From assembly GCA_903908065.1 (NCBI GenBank), contig CAIVQO010000007.1, positions 25,035 through 89,034 on the forward strand: DNA of 64,000 nt, read 5' to 3'. Under the pieces are notes generated by a model. That model was given only the letters and a program-made list of their open reading frames with translations, did no database searches and was not told the DNA's origin. This document shows, in pieces, positions 45,054 through 53,990 of this stretch. The number at the start of each line of letters is the position of its first letter. Within the stretch, counting starts at the first letter, position 1. The translations under genes were made by a program, and so were the position numbers. Source of the DNA: an uncultured beta proteobacterium. GTDB lineage: Bacteria; Pseudomonadota; Gammaproteobacteria; Burkholderiales; Rhodocyclaceae.

Positions 45054-47599
45054 CAGAAAAGGTCGTCCATCTCGTCGGCGCCCACGCCCGGCGGCATGCT
45101 GCCGTGTTGCTGCATGTAGGCCTGCACCAGCTGGTTCTCACGCTGGCTGAAGAAGGGCGCATCCTCGACCGTGAAGTAAGGCGCGATCTCGGCCTTGTCG
45201 AGCATGGCTTCCAACCCTTCGCGCAGGTTCTCGACGCCCTTGATCGCCAGCACCTTCTTGTCCTTGTCGAGCAGCTGGTACACGCCCGACTCGGTGGTGA
45301 CGCCAGCCACGGTTTCGGCATCCAGGCCCAGCCAGGACTCGGGCGGCAGCGGCGCATCGACGATGGTCGGCGCCAGGTTGCACTTCATGCAGCGCGCCGC
45401 CTCGGCGCGCGCCGTGGCGTCGTCGAAGCCGAGTTCCACCTCGTCCCAGTTGGCGCGTTTTTCCGGAGCCAGCATGATAGGGTGGAACTTGTGCGTCTTG
45501 TTGAAGCCCTCGTCGCGGCCGATACGCGGATCAGTTTGCCAGCCGTCGGGCAGCAGCTTTTCCTCAATGTCGCCGTCGCCTCCCAGCAGCTTGTCCATGG
45601 CGCCGGCCGCGGTGCGGCCCTGGGCAATGGATTCGATCAGCGTCGAGGGGCCGAGCACGGCGTCGCCACCGGCGAAAACCTTGGGCCGGCTGGTCAGCAT
45701 GGAATCTTCGCGCACGATGATGCGGCCCTTCTTGTCGGTCTCGACGCCGAAGCCCTCGAACTTCTTCGGGTGCTGGCCGACGGCGGCGATCACCAGGTCC
45801 ACGCCTTCGGTGACTTCCTCGCCGGTATCGACCGGACGGCGGCGGCCGGAAGCATCGGCCTCGCCCAGTTCCATCTTCGAGTAGGTGATGTTCAGGCGAT
45901 GGCCGTTGTTGCCAGCTTCGATCTTCTTCGGCGCCAGCAGGTAGCGAATATTCACGCCCTCCTCCACGCAACCGTCGAATTCCTCGTCACGCGCCGGCAT
46001 TTCCTCGCGGGTTCGGCGATACACCATGTCGACCGCGGCGCCGTAGCGGACCGAGGAGCGGGCATTGTCGGTGGCCACGTTGCCGCCGCCGATCACCGCC
46101 ACCTTCGTGCCGACCTGGATGCCGTCGGGCGTATTCACCAGGCCCATGGTCGCGGCGCGCAGGTAAGTCGGGCTGTCGACCACGCCGGCCAGGTCGTCGC
46201 CGGGAATGCCGAGCTTGTCGCCGCCCTGGCAGCCGATGCCGATGAAGGCGGCCTCGAAACCCTGGCCGAACAGGTCGTCCATGTTCTCGATTCGCGTGTC
46301 GTACTGGAACTTGACGCCGAGCTTCTCGACTTCGCCGACTTCGCGGTCGATCACGGCGCCGGGCACGCGGTAGGACGGGATGCCGTAGCGCGCCATGCCA
46401 CCCGAGGACGGCTGGGCATCGAACACGGTCACGGCATGGCCCTTCTTGGCCAGGTAATAGGCCACGGTCAGGCCGGCCGGGCCGGCGCCGATCACGGCGG
46501 CTTTGCGGCCCGTCGGCGGCAACTGCTTGGAAAGCTTGCGCCAGAGGCCGGTGTCGTTGTCGTCGGACACACGCTTCAGCGTACGGATCGAGAGCGGATC
46601 GTCGAGCGAGCCGCGACGGCAGGCCGCCTCGCACATGGCGAAGCAGGCGCGGCCGACGATGCCCGGGAAGGGCAGCTTTTCGCGCACGACGGCGATCGCC
46701 TCGGAATACTTGCCCTCGGCCGCAAGCTGCACATAGCGCGGCACGTCGATGCCGGCCGGGCAGGCACTCTTGCAGGGCACCATCGACTCCTCGCGCTTGG
46801 CCGGGTCGAGCGTGCGGTCGGTCAGCGCGCCGGTCGGGCAGACGGTGACGCAGGCCTGGCAGAACTTGCAGCCGGAATCGACCAGCGTCGCGGCGATAGT
46901 GCCAACGTAGGTGCGCTTGCCCTGCGGCGTCTCGACTTCCTTGACCTCCAGGCAGCCGACGCCACGGATGTCGTTGCAGGCCGTCAGGCAGCGGCGGCAG
47001 TCGATGCACAGGTTGTAGTCGCGGTCGAAGAAAGGCTCGTCCTTGATCACCGGCAGGCTGGCCGGCTTGTAACCCGGCGTGGTGCCCGGGATGCCGACGA
47101 AATCGGCGATCTTGCGCAGCTCGCAGGTGGGGAAGATGTCGCAGCAGCGCGTTTCCGGCGGATTGCCGAAGGAACAGGTGGTGCGGCTGCAGCCGTCACG
47201 CTGCGGGCAGGTCAGGCAGACATGCGGGTGCGGGCCGAGGATCTTGGCCAGGCTTTCCTGGCGCGACTTGAAGATCTTTTCGGATTTGGTGGTGACGCGC
47301 ATGCCGTCGACCACGGTGGTCGAGCAGGCCTTGCGCATGCCCGGCTCGCCTTCGAGCTCGATCATGCACAGGTTGCAGCCGGCCCCGCCCGCGCCGCGCT
47401 GCATTGCCGGCGGCAAGTCAGGGTGGGCGCACAGCGCCGGGATGTAGACGCCGGCATTGGTCGCGGCATTGAGCACCGAGGCACCGGCTGGCACCTCGAT
47501 CTTGTTGCAGTCGATATGGATGCAGACGGTTTCGCCGAACTCGCCCATGTCCTTGGGACGGGCCGCCTTCCACCACTTGATTTCCTGAACCGCGTTCAT
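45053..47599 (-). CDS. bzdV: NADPH:ferredoxin oxidoreductase-type flavoprotein (BzdV-like)
   Basis: An 848-residue electron-transfer protein that would supply low-potential electrons to the ferredoxin of benzoyl-CoA reductase. It begins with a NuoG-like 2Fe-2S domain (YIPALCAHPDLP, GAGCNLCMIE), a His/Cys3 cluster (HVCLTCPQRDGC), then two 4Fe-4S motifs (CIDCRRCLTAC near residue 195; CKFCQACVTVCP near 245). The C-terminal 540 residues are of the glutamate-synthase small-subunit type, with FAD motif AAVIGAGPAGLTVAYYLA near 365 and NAD(P) motif VAVIGGGNVATD near 510. Gene position equals bzdV of Azoarcus. Confidence 0.88.
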   Translation of the reverse strand: MNAVQEIKWWKAARPKDMGEFGETVCIHIDCNKIEVPAGASVLNAATNAGVYIPALCAHPDLPPAMQRGAGGAGCNLCMIELEGEPGMRKACSTTVVDGMRVTTKSEKIFKSRQESLAKILGPHPHVCLTCPQRDGCSRTTCSFGNPPETRCCDIFPTCELRKIADFVGIPGTTPGYKPASLPVIKDEPFFDRDYNLCIDCRRCLTACNDIRGVGCLEVKEVETPQGKRTYVGTIAATLVDSGCKFCQACVTVCPTGALTDRTLDPAKREESMVPCKSACPAGIDVPRYVQLAAEGKYSEAIAVVREKLPFPGIVGRACFAMCEAACRRGSLDDPLSIRTLKRVSDDNDTGLWRKLSKQLPPTGRKAAVIGAGPAGLTVAYYLAKKGHAVTVFDAQPSSGGMARYGIPSYRVPGAVIDREVGEVEKLGVKFQYDTRIENMDDLFGQGFEAAFIGIGCQGGDKLGIPGDDLAGVVDSPTYLRAATMGLVNTPDGIQVGTKVAVIGGGNVATDNARSSVRYGAAVDMVYRRTREEMPARDEEFDGCVEEGVNIRYLLAPKKIEAGNNGHRLNITYSKMELGEADASGRRRPVDTGEEVTEGVDLVIAAVGQHPKKFEGFGVETDKKGRIIVREDSMLTSRPKVFAGGDAVLGPSTLIESIAQGRTAAGAMDKLLGGDGDIEEKLLPDGWQTDPRIGRDEGFNKTHKFHPIMLAPEKRANWDEVELGFDDATARAEAARCMKCNLAPTIVDAPLPPESWLGLDAETVAGVTTESGVYQLLDKDKKVLAIKGVENLREGLEAMLDKAEIAPYFTVEDAPFFSQRENQLVQAYMQQHGSMPPGVGADEMDDLF

Positions 47600-47670
47600 G
47601 GCCGCTCCTCCTGCTGCTGCGTCGCGTTGTTTTGTCGCCGTAGTACCAGCGCCGACTTTTCCTGCACCTG

Positions 47671-48300
47671 CTACATCGCCCGATAACCGGGGTAATACGC
47701 ACCGCGGCAGGCTCCGGCCTTCACCGCGGCGATGAAACTCGCCATGTCATGCACCGGCTGCGAAAACTCGGTGGCGCAACGCCCCACCGCCGGCGTCTTG
47801 TGGCAGTCGCTGCCGCCCAGCGTCGGCAGGCCAAGATGGCCCGAGGCGCTGATCGCCAGGTCGTTGTCGCTATCCGCATTGACACCGTTATGCGATTCCA
47901 CGGCAGCAATGTCCTTCAGTTCCAGCAGGCCTTCCATCAGGCTGGCCAATCCCACGTTGCGGAAGGGATGGGCCGGAGCGCAGATGCCGCCGAGGTCGTT
48001 GATGCGCTCGATGACCTCTTCGAGCGGCAGGTAGCTGTCACGCCCCCAGATGTTCCAGCCGTCGTCTTCCACACCGTAGGCCAGCAGGTGCCCCTTGTCC
48101 GTCGCGATCTCCACCCCGCGCAGGATCAGGAAGCCCTCGTCGCGGCCCACCTGCTCCACCGGCAGCGAGGCCTCGTAGGAATAGTGCTCGGTGATCACTG
48201 CTCCATCGAGGCCCAGCGCCTTGGCGCGGCGTATCAGGTCCAGCGGTTCGAGCCAGTTGTCGTACGAGTACTTCGTATGGCAATGGGTGTCGATCCACAT
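47671..48300 (-). CDS. bzdU: PHP-domain metal-dependent hydrolase (BzdU position)
   Basis: A 209-residue PHP protein. The metal-binding motifs are complete: DTHCHTKYS at residues 4-12, ITEHYSYEA near 36, GVEI near 63, APAHPF near 108, ESHNG near 134 and GSDCHK near 163. PHP enzymes hydrolyse phosphoesters of many kinds. Why one is carried in a benzoyl-CoA operon is not established. It lies 21 bases after the acetyltransferase. The symbol rests on gene order only. Confidence 0.75.
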   Translation of the reverse strand: MWIDTHCHTKYSYDNWLEPLDLIRRAKALGLDGAVITEHYSYEASLPVEQVGRDEGFLILRGVEIATDKGHLLAYGVEDDGWNIWGRDSYLPLEEVIERINDLGGICAPAHPFRNVGLASLMEGLLELKDIAAVESHNGVNADSDNDLAISASGHLGLPTLGGSDCHKTPAVGRCATEFSQPVHDMASFIAAVKAGACRGAYYPGYRAM

Positions 48301-48321
48301 GGACTGAGCCGCGCCGTTGGA

Positions 48322-48774
48322 TCAGGGAAGCTCGTACTCGAGGTTGATGCGCTTGGACGGCACGAACTTGTTGCGCGAGAAGAACTTCTCCAGCGCGAAG
48401 TCGCTCCAGTTCACCAGCGTATAGACCTTCTTCACGCCGGCCGCCTTCATGTTCATCATGAACTGGTCCAGCATCTCGGCGGCGACGCCGAAGTTGCGGA
48501 AGTCCGGATGCACGCCCAGGGTGTCGATGGTCGCCGTGCTGTCGGCAATGCCGAACTCGCCGAAGAACACATAGCCCATGATGAAGCCGACCACCTTGCC
48601 GTCGACTTCGCAGACGATGGAGGTGTTGATGTTGGCGGCGCGGTTGAGGATCCCGGCGATCTTGCGCTCATAGTATTCCTGGCGCGGCTCGCCGGTGGCG
48701 AAGGCATCGATGGCGACGATGGCATCCAGGTCGCTCTGGCGCAGTACGCGCATGACTCGTTTCTGATCAGGCAT
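48322..48774 (-). CDS. bzdT: GNAT-family N-acetyltransferase (BzdT position)
   Basis: A 150-residue GNAT. The acetyl-CoA-binding motif region is DTLGVHPDFRNFGVAAEML near residue 92, preceded by the beta strand VVGFIMGYVFF and followed by LVNWSDFALEKFFSRNKF. GNAT proteins in benzoate operons could acetylate a ligase lysine or an aminobenzoate; in Rhodopseudomonas a related operon also carries a GNAT. The target here is unknown and the symbol is from position only. Confidence 0.78.
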   Translation of the reverse strand: MPDQKRVMRVLRQSDLDAIVAIDAFATGEPRQEYYERKIAGILNRAANINTSIVCEVDGKVVGFIMGYVFFGEFGIADSTATIDTLGVHPDFRNFGVAAEMLDQFMMNMKAAGVKKVYTLVNWSDFALEKFFSRNKFVPSKRINLEYELP

Positions 48775-48822
48775 TTGATTCCTCCTTTAAGCTAATTTGT
48801 CTTGGCGACGCCGGCGGCGCGC

Positions 48823-49119
48823 CTAATCCTCGAACAATTCGTCTTCGCTGCCCGCGCCTTCCTTCTTGCGGACATAGACGGTTCCGTAGCTGAATCCCAT
48901 TTCCTGGCCGGCATCGAAGCAGGTATTGCAACCCTCGCCTTCCGCCTTGAACTCCTCGACATGGACTTCGAAGCCCATCGCCTTGTAGTTCTTGACGATC
49001 TCCGACAGCCGCGGCTCGCCGATAGTGGTCTGGCGCTTCCAGCCATCGCGCAGCAGCGCGTCTTCCGGGCTGACCACCTTGGCCTGGGCAATCGGTATCA
49101 CGCGTTTGGTCGTAGCCAT
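48823..49119 (-). CDS. bzdS: Small CxxC protein of the bzd operon (BzdS position)
   Basis: A 98-residue protein without a recognised domain. It has one CxxC pair (GEGCNTCFDAGQEMG near residue 65), an amphipathic helix before it (SEIVKNYKAMGFEVHVEEF) and an acidic end (SEDELFED). ATG 49119 (MATTKRVIP) lies 14 bases after the ferredoxin stop; ATG 49140 would overlap that gene. It may bind a metal or assist the ferredoxin or reductase; this is a guess from place and cysteine content. Symbol by gene order only. Confidence 0.7.
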   Translation of the reverse strand: MATTKRVIPIAQAKVVSPEDALLRDGWKRQTTIGEPRLSEIVKNYKAMGFEVHVEEFKAEGEGCNTCFDAGQEMGFSYGTVYVRKKEGAGSEDELFED

Positions 49120-49133
49120 GGAAATCATCCCGC

Positions 49134-49418
49134 TTACCACGAATGCTTGATCGCACCCGGCGTGCAGGCCGTCATGCAGGGCAGGCTGGTGTAGCCGGCC
49201 GAAGGCTTGCAGTCGGCGCAGTCATAGGCCAGGGTGCGGCAGTTCGGCTTCTTGACCCAGGTCACCTCGTCGTCGTAGTCGTCGGTAATGGTCTCGAACA
49301 TCTGCTTCGGGCAGGCCGTCAGGCAGGCGCGATCCGCGGAACAGGAAATGCACTTGTCCGTATCGATGCTGATGTAGTACTCGCCCGAGCCGTCCTTGTA
49401 TCCGTAGTTGGCGATCAT
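49134..49418 (-). CDS. bzdM: Ferredoxin, electron donor of benzoyl-CoA reductase
   Basis: A 94-residue 2x[4Fe-4S]-type ferredoxin. The cysteines lie in CISCSADRACLTACP near residue 23 and, more spread, in NCRTLAYDCADC and LPCMTACTPG in the second half, so the second motif is atypical with inserted residues. It follows the reductase subunits by 64 bases. In the known systems this ferredoxin hands electrons from the BzdV- or KorAB-type donor to the reductase. Confidence 0.9.
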   Translation of the reverse strand: MIANYGYKDGSGEYYISIDTDKCISCSADRACLTACPKQMFETITDDYDDEVTWVKKPNCRTLAYDCADCKPSAGYTSLPCMTACTPGAIKHSW

Positions 49419-49482
49419 TTGGTTCCCCTTTCAGGTTGGCTTTCCGGGCGACCGGCGGGTGGCCGGCCGCCCGGACAGCGTA

Positions 49483-50385
49483 TCAGCCCGCAGCTTTCTT
49501 GGATTGCAGCGTGTAACCGAACAGGGCCGCGCCCAGGGCACCGGCGATCTGGCTGTCGATCTTGGTGTCCATGGCCTTGATGCCCAGCAGCTTCTCGATG
49601 CGCTTGACCACGCCGGGGTTCTTGGCGATGCCGCCGGTGATGAAGAAGCCCTCTTCCACGCCGATGCGCTCGAGCAGCGAAACCACGCGCTCGGCCATCG
49701 CCTGGCAGTAGGCGGCGATCACCTTGTTCTTGGTGTAGCCGGCCTTGAGCAGGCCCAGCGCCTCGGACTTGGCGAACACCACGCAGACGGAGGACACGGC
49801 GTCGACATCGGTGTCGATGTCGAAGGAACGCGGGCCGAGCTCGGCGATCGGGATCTGCATCAGGTCGGAAATGACTTCCATGCCGCGGCCGGTACCGGCA
49901 GCGCACTTGTCGTTCATCAGGAAGTTGGTGACCTTGCCCTTGTCGTCGCAGTGGATGGCCTTGCAGTCCTGGCCGCCCATGTCGAGGATGGTGCGCACCT
50001 TGTTGCCGCCCATGTAGTTGGCGCCGCGCGCGTGGCAAGCAATCTCGGTGATCGCCTTGTGGGCGAAGGGCACGTTGACGCGGCCGTAGCCGGTGCCGAC
50101 CACGAAATGGATGTCCTCCAGCTTCATGCCGCACTTGTCCATCACGCCCTGCAGGGCGTTCTTGGCCGAATCCGGCGAGTTGTTGCCGGTGCGCATGCTG
50201 TTGTAACCGTAGAGTTCGCCATCCACCACGAGCACGGCCTGCGACGACACGGAACCGACGTCGATGCCGCAGGTGATGATCTTGGCGCTCTTCCAGTCCT
50301 TGGTCTCGTCAACCCAGACGTTCTCCTGCCAGCGCCAGAATTCGTTCTTCTCGGGGAGCGTATCGGCTTTCACTTCTGCATTCAT
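49483..50385 (-). CDS. bzdQ: Benzoyl-CoA reductase, ATP-hydrolysing subunit (BcrA/BadF-type)
   Basis: A 300-residue ASKHA-fold ATPase, one of two that drive electrons to the active site. ATP-site motifs CGIDVGSVSSQAVLVV near residue 38, LDMGGQDCKAI near 137 and FFITGGIAKNPGVV near 250, and the cluster cysteines NDKCAAGTGRG near 155 and VCVVFAKSE near 195, are seen. The short length agrees with the Azoarcus-type rather than the longer Thauera-type subunit. ATG 50385 is 20 bases after bzdP. Confidence 0.92.
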   Translation of the reverse strand: MNAEVKADTLPEKNEFWRWQENVWVDETKDWKSAKIITCGIDVGSVSSQAVLVVDGELYGYNSMRTGNNSPDSAKNALQGVMDKCGMKLEDIHFVVGTGYGRVNVPFAHKAITEIACHARGANYMGGNKVRTILDMGGQDCKAIHCDDKGKVTNFLMNDKCAAGTGRGMEVISDLMQIPIAELGPRSFDIDTDVDAVSSVCVVFAKSEALGLLKAGYTKNKVIAAYCQAMAERVVSLLERIGVEEGFFITGGIAKNPGVVKRIEKLLGIKAMDTKIDSQIAGALGAALFGYTLQSKKAAG

Positions 50386-50405
50386 GTTCTCTCTCCTGGT
50401 CTGGA

Positions 50406-51215
50406 TCAGTTCTGGCGTTCGGCGGCGATCAGGGCGCAACCCAGCGCGCTGATGTACTCGGGCATGTCGGGCAGGGATACCGAATCCACACCCATGGCGG
50501 TCTTCAGCGACTGGACGAAGCCGGCGTTGTGCGCCATGCCGCCGATCAGCACCACCTCGCCTTCGATGCCGACGCGGCGCACCATGGCGCAGACGCGACT
50601 GGCGACGGCGTCGAGCACTGCCTTGGCGATGTCGTTCTTCGGCGTCGAGGAGTGGATCAGCGACACCACTTCCGACTCGGCGAACACCGTGCATTGCGCG
50701 TTCATCGGGATCGACTTGTCCGACTTCAGGCTGGCGTCGCCGAATTCCTTCAGCGTCATCTGCAGCGCGCGGCTCATCGCCTCGGCAAACGAGCCGGCGC
50801 CGGCGGCGCACTTCTCGTTGCCGGCGAAGTCGACCGCCTTGCCGTCGGCGTCGGTCTTCATGCCGCGACCTTCCTCGGCGCCGACGTCAACCACCGTACG
50901 CGACATCGGGAACATGAAGTTCGCGCCCTTGGCCCCGGCCGTCATCTCGGTGATGCCCTCGGTGGCGAAAGCCACCTGCTTGCGACCGGCGCCGGTGGCG
51001 AACACCGTCTTGACGTCCTCGCGCTTGATGCCGGCAGCGACCAGCGCCTCGTCGTAGGCCTTCTCGGCCGCCACGTCCTGGTCCAGGTCGCCCGGCATCA
51101 TGATGTGAGCCTTCTTCACGCCGTACTTCAGCTGCGGCGCGCCATCCACCTTCAGTTCCTCGACCAGCACCACCTTGATGCTGCGCGAACCCATGTCAAT
51201 TCCAGCGGTAATCAT
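50406..51215 (-). CDS. bzdP: Benzoyl-CoA reductase, ATP-hydrolysing subunit (BcrD/BadG-type)
   Basis: A 269-residue ASKHA-fold partner ATPase. It opens with TAGIDMGSRSIKVVLVEE. The second phosphate motif reads VVDVGAEEGRGMK rather than GGQD, and the cluster cysteines are in NEKCAAGAGSF near residue 133 and NAQCTVFAESEVVS near 171. VLIGGMAHNAGFV is near 240. The two ATPase subunits are thought to share one 4Fe-4S cluster between them. A 165-base gap with a hairpin separates it from bzdO. Confidence 0.92.
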   Translation of the reverse strand: MITAGIDMGSRSIKVVLVEELKVDGAPQLKYGVKKAHIMMPGDLDQDVAAEKAYDEALVAAGIKREDVKTVFATGAGRKQVAFATEGITEMTAGAKGANFMFPMSRTVVDVGAEEGRGMKTDADGKAVDFAGNEKCAAGAGSFAEAMSRALQMTLKEFGDASLKSDKSIPMNAQCTVFAESEVVSLIHSSTPKNDIAKAVLDAVASRVCAMVRRVGIEGEVVLIGGMAHNAGFVQSLKTAMGVDSVSLPDMPEYISALGCALIAAERQN

Positions 51216-51306
51216 GCTTCCATCCTCCTATCGATTCTGGCGTTAATTCCAATTGGTGAGCGCGGACACGACGAGGAAGCATGGCAAAAAGGCCCGCCCC
51301 TCCCAT

Positions 51307-51324
51307 CCTCCCCTCGCGGGGAGG
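51307..51324. repeat. GC hairpin in the bzdO-bzdP gap
   Basis: CCTCCCC-TCGC-GGGGAGG, a perfect 7-bp stem, in the 165-base gap between bzdO (stop 51381) and bzdP (start 51215), the longest gap inside the reductase genes. It resembles the palindrome at 41753-41773 and may be a scattered REP-like element, a partial terminator or an RNA-stability element. Confidence 0.45.
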
Positions 51325-51380
51325 CTACTGATTGGCTCGCTGCGCTCGAAATCACTCGGCACTCAACCGGTTGCGTCACG

Positions 51381-52691
51381 TCAGGCAGCCTGGCGACGCA
51401 GGCCGAGCTGTTCCATGAAGGCATCGACGCGGGCCTGGGTGCGGACTTCGTCGAACTCGCGCTCGTCGCCCATGTTGCCTTCGAAGGTCATGATCGGCAC
51501 GCCGGCCTTGGCGATGCCGCCGCGGTTTTCCATGATGCCCATCGAGAGGCCTTCGCAGCCGCGGTTCAGGTGCAGCATCACGCCATCGACCTGCCATTCC
51601 TTGACGATGCGCAGCATCATCTCGGTCTTCAGGCGCGGGTCGAAGAAGTGCTGCCACTGCGGCTTGGAGAGGTTCCAGTCGGCATACAGGCGGGCGATCT
51701 GCTCGCGGGTGTTCATCTCGATGCCCTTCTCCCAGGGCAGGCTGCGGCCGCCCCAGCTGCCATCCGGCTTGTCTTCCCAGATGCCTTCGAGGGCGAAGGT
51801 GTAGAGCGAGCCGATCGACACCGCGCCGTAGGTTTCCAGGTAGCGGAAGATCTTGAGGAAGGACCAGGGCGGCTGCGTGTCGGACATCATGCGTGCCTTT
51901 TCGTTGGGTACGGCGGCGATGCCGCGCGCAACGCGATCCTTCACTTCCTCGTACAGCTCGTCGTAGAAGTCGGCGCACCATTGCGAGGACTTCGACAGCG
52001 TGGCCAGCACATACAACGAGTACATGGTCTTCTCGTCGAGCGGCGCCGGCTTGGCCTTGTTCAGGGCGCAGATGTCGGCCCAGCGGCTGGTCGAGCGCAT
52101 TTCGTTCTTCACCGCCTTGAGGAACTTCTCGTCGTCGAACTTGCGGCCGGTGTTCTTCTCGAGGAACTCGATGCCGTCCAGCAGCTGGTTGGTGACGTAG
52201 TCGAGGCGGTCCTTGTTCATGTCCTTGTAGGGGCCGACGCCGACATCGACGTAGAACTGCGGCACCTGCTCGACCTTGGCCACGTGCTGGTACCACTTCG
52301 AGTGCGAGCAGCAGATCTGGGTCTGGAAGATGAAGTCGGGCTTGGGAAACTTGCCGCCGTAGAGGTACTTGTCGAGGTGCATGCCACCCCAGTAGATGCG
52401 CATGTAGGAGCACAGGTCGCGGGCGAAGCCAACGGATTCGGCGGCGTCCATGCACTCCTTGGCGAACTTGCGGTCATGCGCCACGGCGGCCGCATAGGGC
52501 TCGCCGGTCAGCGAGTAAACATCGTCGCCGAGGCCGGCGGGCACGGCGTCCAGCGCCCAGGCCGAGCCGGACCAGCGCAGGCCGCCGTTTTCCTTGGCCT
52601 TGGCGTAGTTCTGGTAGTACTGCTCGCGCAGCTGCTTGGCCTTGCCCCACAGCTTGAGGGACTCGGTCGGATACTTGTTCGGTGCACTCAT
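51381..52691 (-). CDS. bzdO: Benzoyl-CoA reductase subunit (BcrB/BadE-type)
   Basis: A 436-residue subunit of the 2-hydroxyacyl-CoA dehydratase-like (HgdB) family. Together with bzdN it forms the module that binds benzoyl-CoA and the catalytic iron-sulfur cluster. Cysteines that fit cluster binding lie in [14 protein letters not shown] near residue 130 and [18 protein letters not shown] near 380. The protein begins [19 protein letters not shown]. It is 18 bases after bzdN. The full-length reading frame has no defects. Confidence 0.92.
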   Translation of the reverse strand: MSAPNKYPTESLKLWGKAKQLREQYYQNYAKAKENGGLRWSGSAWALDAVPAGLGDDVYSLTGEPYAAAVAHDRKFAKECMDAAESVGFARDLCSYMRIYWGGMHLDKYLYGGKFPKPDFIFQTQICCSHSKWYQHVAKVEQVPQFYVDVGVGPYKDMNKDRLDYVTNQLLDGIEFLEKNTGRKFDDEKFLKAVKNEMRSTSRWADICALNKAKPAPLDEKTMYSLYVLATLSKSSQWCADFYDELYEEVKDRVARGIAAVPNEKARMMSDTQPPWSFLKIFRYLETYGAVSIGSLYTFALEGIWEDKPDGSWGGRSLPWEKGIEMNTREQIARLYADWNLSKPQWQHFFDPRLKTEMMLRIVKEWQVDGVMLHLNRGCEGLSMGIMENRGGIAKAGVPIMTFEGNMGDEREFDEVRTQARVDAFMEQLGLRRQAA

Positions 52692-52709
52692 CTCTTGTCT
52701 CCCTTCAGG

Positions 52710-53849
52710 TCAGAACAGCTCTTCTTCGCTCAGCGTCTCGAGCATGGCTTCGACGCGGATACGGAAGGGGCCGATGGGGTTGGTGATGTCGAATTCGAGG
52801 AACAGGGTCGGGATGCCGTTCTTCTCCAGGTGCTCCTTGAGGTCCGGATAGTCGCCCTCGTGCGGATCGCAGAACTTCTGCTGCAGGAAGATCGCGGCGC
52901 GTGCGTTGTACTCCTTGGCCAGCCCCAGCACATGGTCGAAGCGCGTGTGGTTGGGGTAGTCCTTGGTCGGGCAGGCGGGACGGTCGCAGTAACGCTCGGC
53001 GATACGCTTGATCGGGTCGGCGTCCTTCTTCGATTCGTTCCAGAAGTAGCGGGTGCCCGAGCACTGGTCGTCGATGACGATGGTGGAACCGACCGACTCG
53101 ACCATGGCCATGAAGGCGACGTCGTCGTTCTCGGAGCCGATGGTCATGAAGCGCACGCCTTCCTTGCGGTCCATCTGGCGGCTGGGCAGCGCGGCGAGCA
53201 CCTTCTTCAGCTGCTCGTTGTGCTCCTTCTTGTCCACGAACTGGGCGGTGAGCGAGGCGTAGAGGGCTTCGACGCCGGTGACCTTGGGGTTGGCTTCCTT
53301 GCGGTAGTCGAAGAGCTGGCGTAGCAGGCGACGGTTCTCGTCGATGGTGTCGGTGGCCTCGTGCAGCATGGCATCCGTGAGTTCCTTGCCGGTGAGGGCG
53401 GAGAGGAAGGTGCGGAAGGCCTGGATTTCGGCGTAGTGGGCCTTGCGTGCATGCGGCGACTGGACGTCGTTGGGCATTGGCACGTAGTAGTCCCACTTGA
53501 CGCTGGGGACGTTGCTGCGCCAGGAGCTGAAGGTCTGGCGGTACTGGATGCAGGACTGGGTCAGGGTGACGCCTTCGGCGTAGTCGAAGCGGCCGAGCAG
53601 GCCCTGGGCCAGGGAGTCGCGGCAGAAGGGGCAGAACATGCCGAAGATGTGCGGCTCGGTGACGTTCTGCGGTTCGTGGGCGCCGAGCACGCGCACCGGC
53701 AGCATGCCGGCGGCGATCAGCAGTTCTTCGGCGGTGTAGGTACACATCGTGGCCACCACCTGCCCGCCGGTGCGTGCCTTCCAGGCCCGCGCGTAGTCGT
53801 GTCGCTTTTCATACCAGTCCTTGAACTGGTCGAACAATCCATCAGCCAT
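52710..53849 (-). CDS. bzdN: Benzoyl-CoA reductase subunit (BcrC/BadD-type)
   Basis: A 379-residue subunit, first gene of the operon. HgdB-family features: VVATMCTYTAEELLIAAGM near residue 33, FGMFCPFCRDSLAQG near 70, and QKFCDPHEGDYPDL near 320. In the known enzyme the BcrB/BcrC pair carries substrate and electron-receiving clusters. ATG 53849 is preceded by GGAGAGGAG; an in-frame ATG at 53882 is less likely as it would lie between the promoter and this site. A TetR-type operator lies 59 bases upstream. Confidence 0.92.
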   Translation of the reverse strand: MADGLFDQFKDWYEKRHDYARAWKARTGGQVVATMCTYTAEELLIAAGMLPVRVLGAHEPQNVTEPHIFGMFCPFCRDSLAQGLLGRFDYAEGVTLTQSCIQYRQTFSSWRSNVPSVKWDYYVPMPNDVQSPHARKAHYAEIQAFRTFLSALTGKELTDAMLHEATDTIDENRRLLRQLFDYRKEANPKVTGVEALYASLTAQFVDKKEHNEQLKKVLAALPSRQMDRKEGVRFMTIGSENDDVAFMAMVESVGSTIVIDDQCSGTRYFWNESKKDADPIKRIAERYCDRPACPTKDYPNHTRFDHVLGLAKEYNARAAIFLQQKFCDPHEGDYPDLKEHLEKNGIPTLFLEFDITNPIGPFRIRVEAMLETLSEEELF

Positions 53850-53907
53850 GCCTGGGTCTCCTCTCCGGTGTAATGCGCTCACTCGCGAATGCTGGAGGTC
53901 CAGCGAC

Positions 53908-53925
53908 TGAATGAACGTTCAATCG
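53908..53925. promoter_or_regulatory. TetR-type operator, site A (bzdN promoter)
   Basis: TGAATGAACGTTCAATCG: TGAATGA-N4-TCANTCA with one mismatch at the last base. It lies just downstream of the -10 box at 53931-53936 on the minus strand, where a bound repressor would block the bzd operon. The centre TGAACGTTCA is itself a perfect palindrome. Confidence 0.65.
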
Positions 53926-53930
53926 TTCCC

Positions 53931-53959
53931 AGTGTAATGGGCGGGAATCGGAAATGCAA
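53931..53959 (-). promoter_or_regulatory. Promoter of the bzd operon
   Basis: On the minus strand TTGCAT (53954-53959) and TACACT (53931-53936) are 17 bases apart. Transcription would start near 53924, about 75 bases before ATG 53849, with operator site A over the start. Confidence 0.5.
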
Positions 53960-53990
53960 GCCATCAAAGTGGTCCCCCGAAAACTTTTAT

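Noticed and set aside
44990..47686. An 898-codon open frame on the plus strand
   Set aside because: Antisense to bzdV over its whole length, with low-complexity His/Arg/Gly composition.
50529..53324. A 931-codon open frame on the plus strand
   Set aside because: Antisense to the benzoyl-CoA reductase genes, which are unmistakable; the frame has no motif and arises from high GC content.
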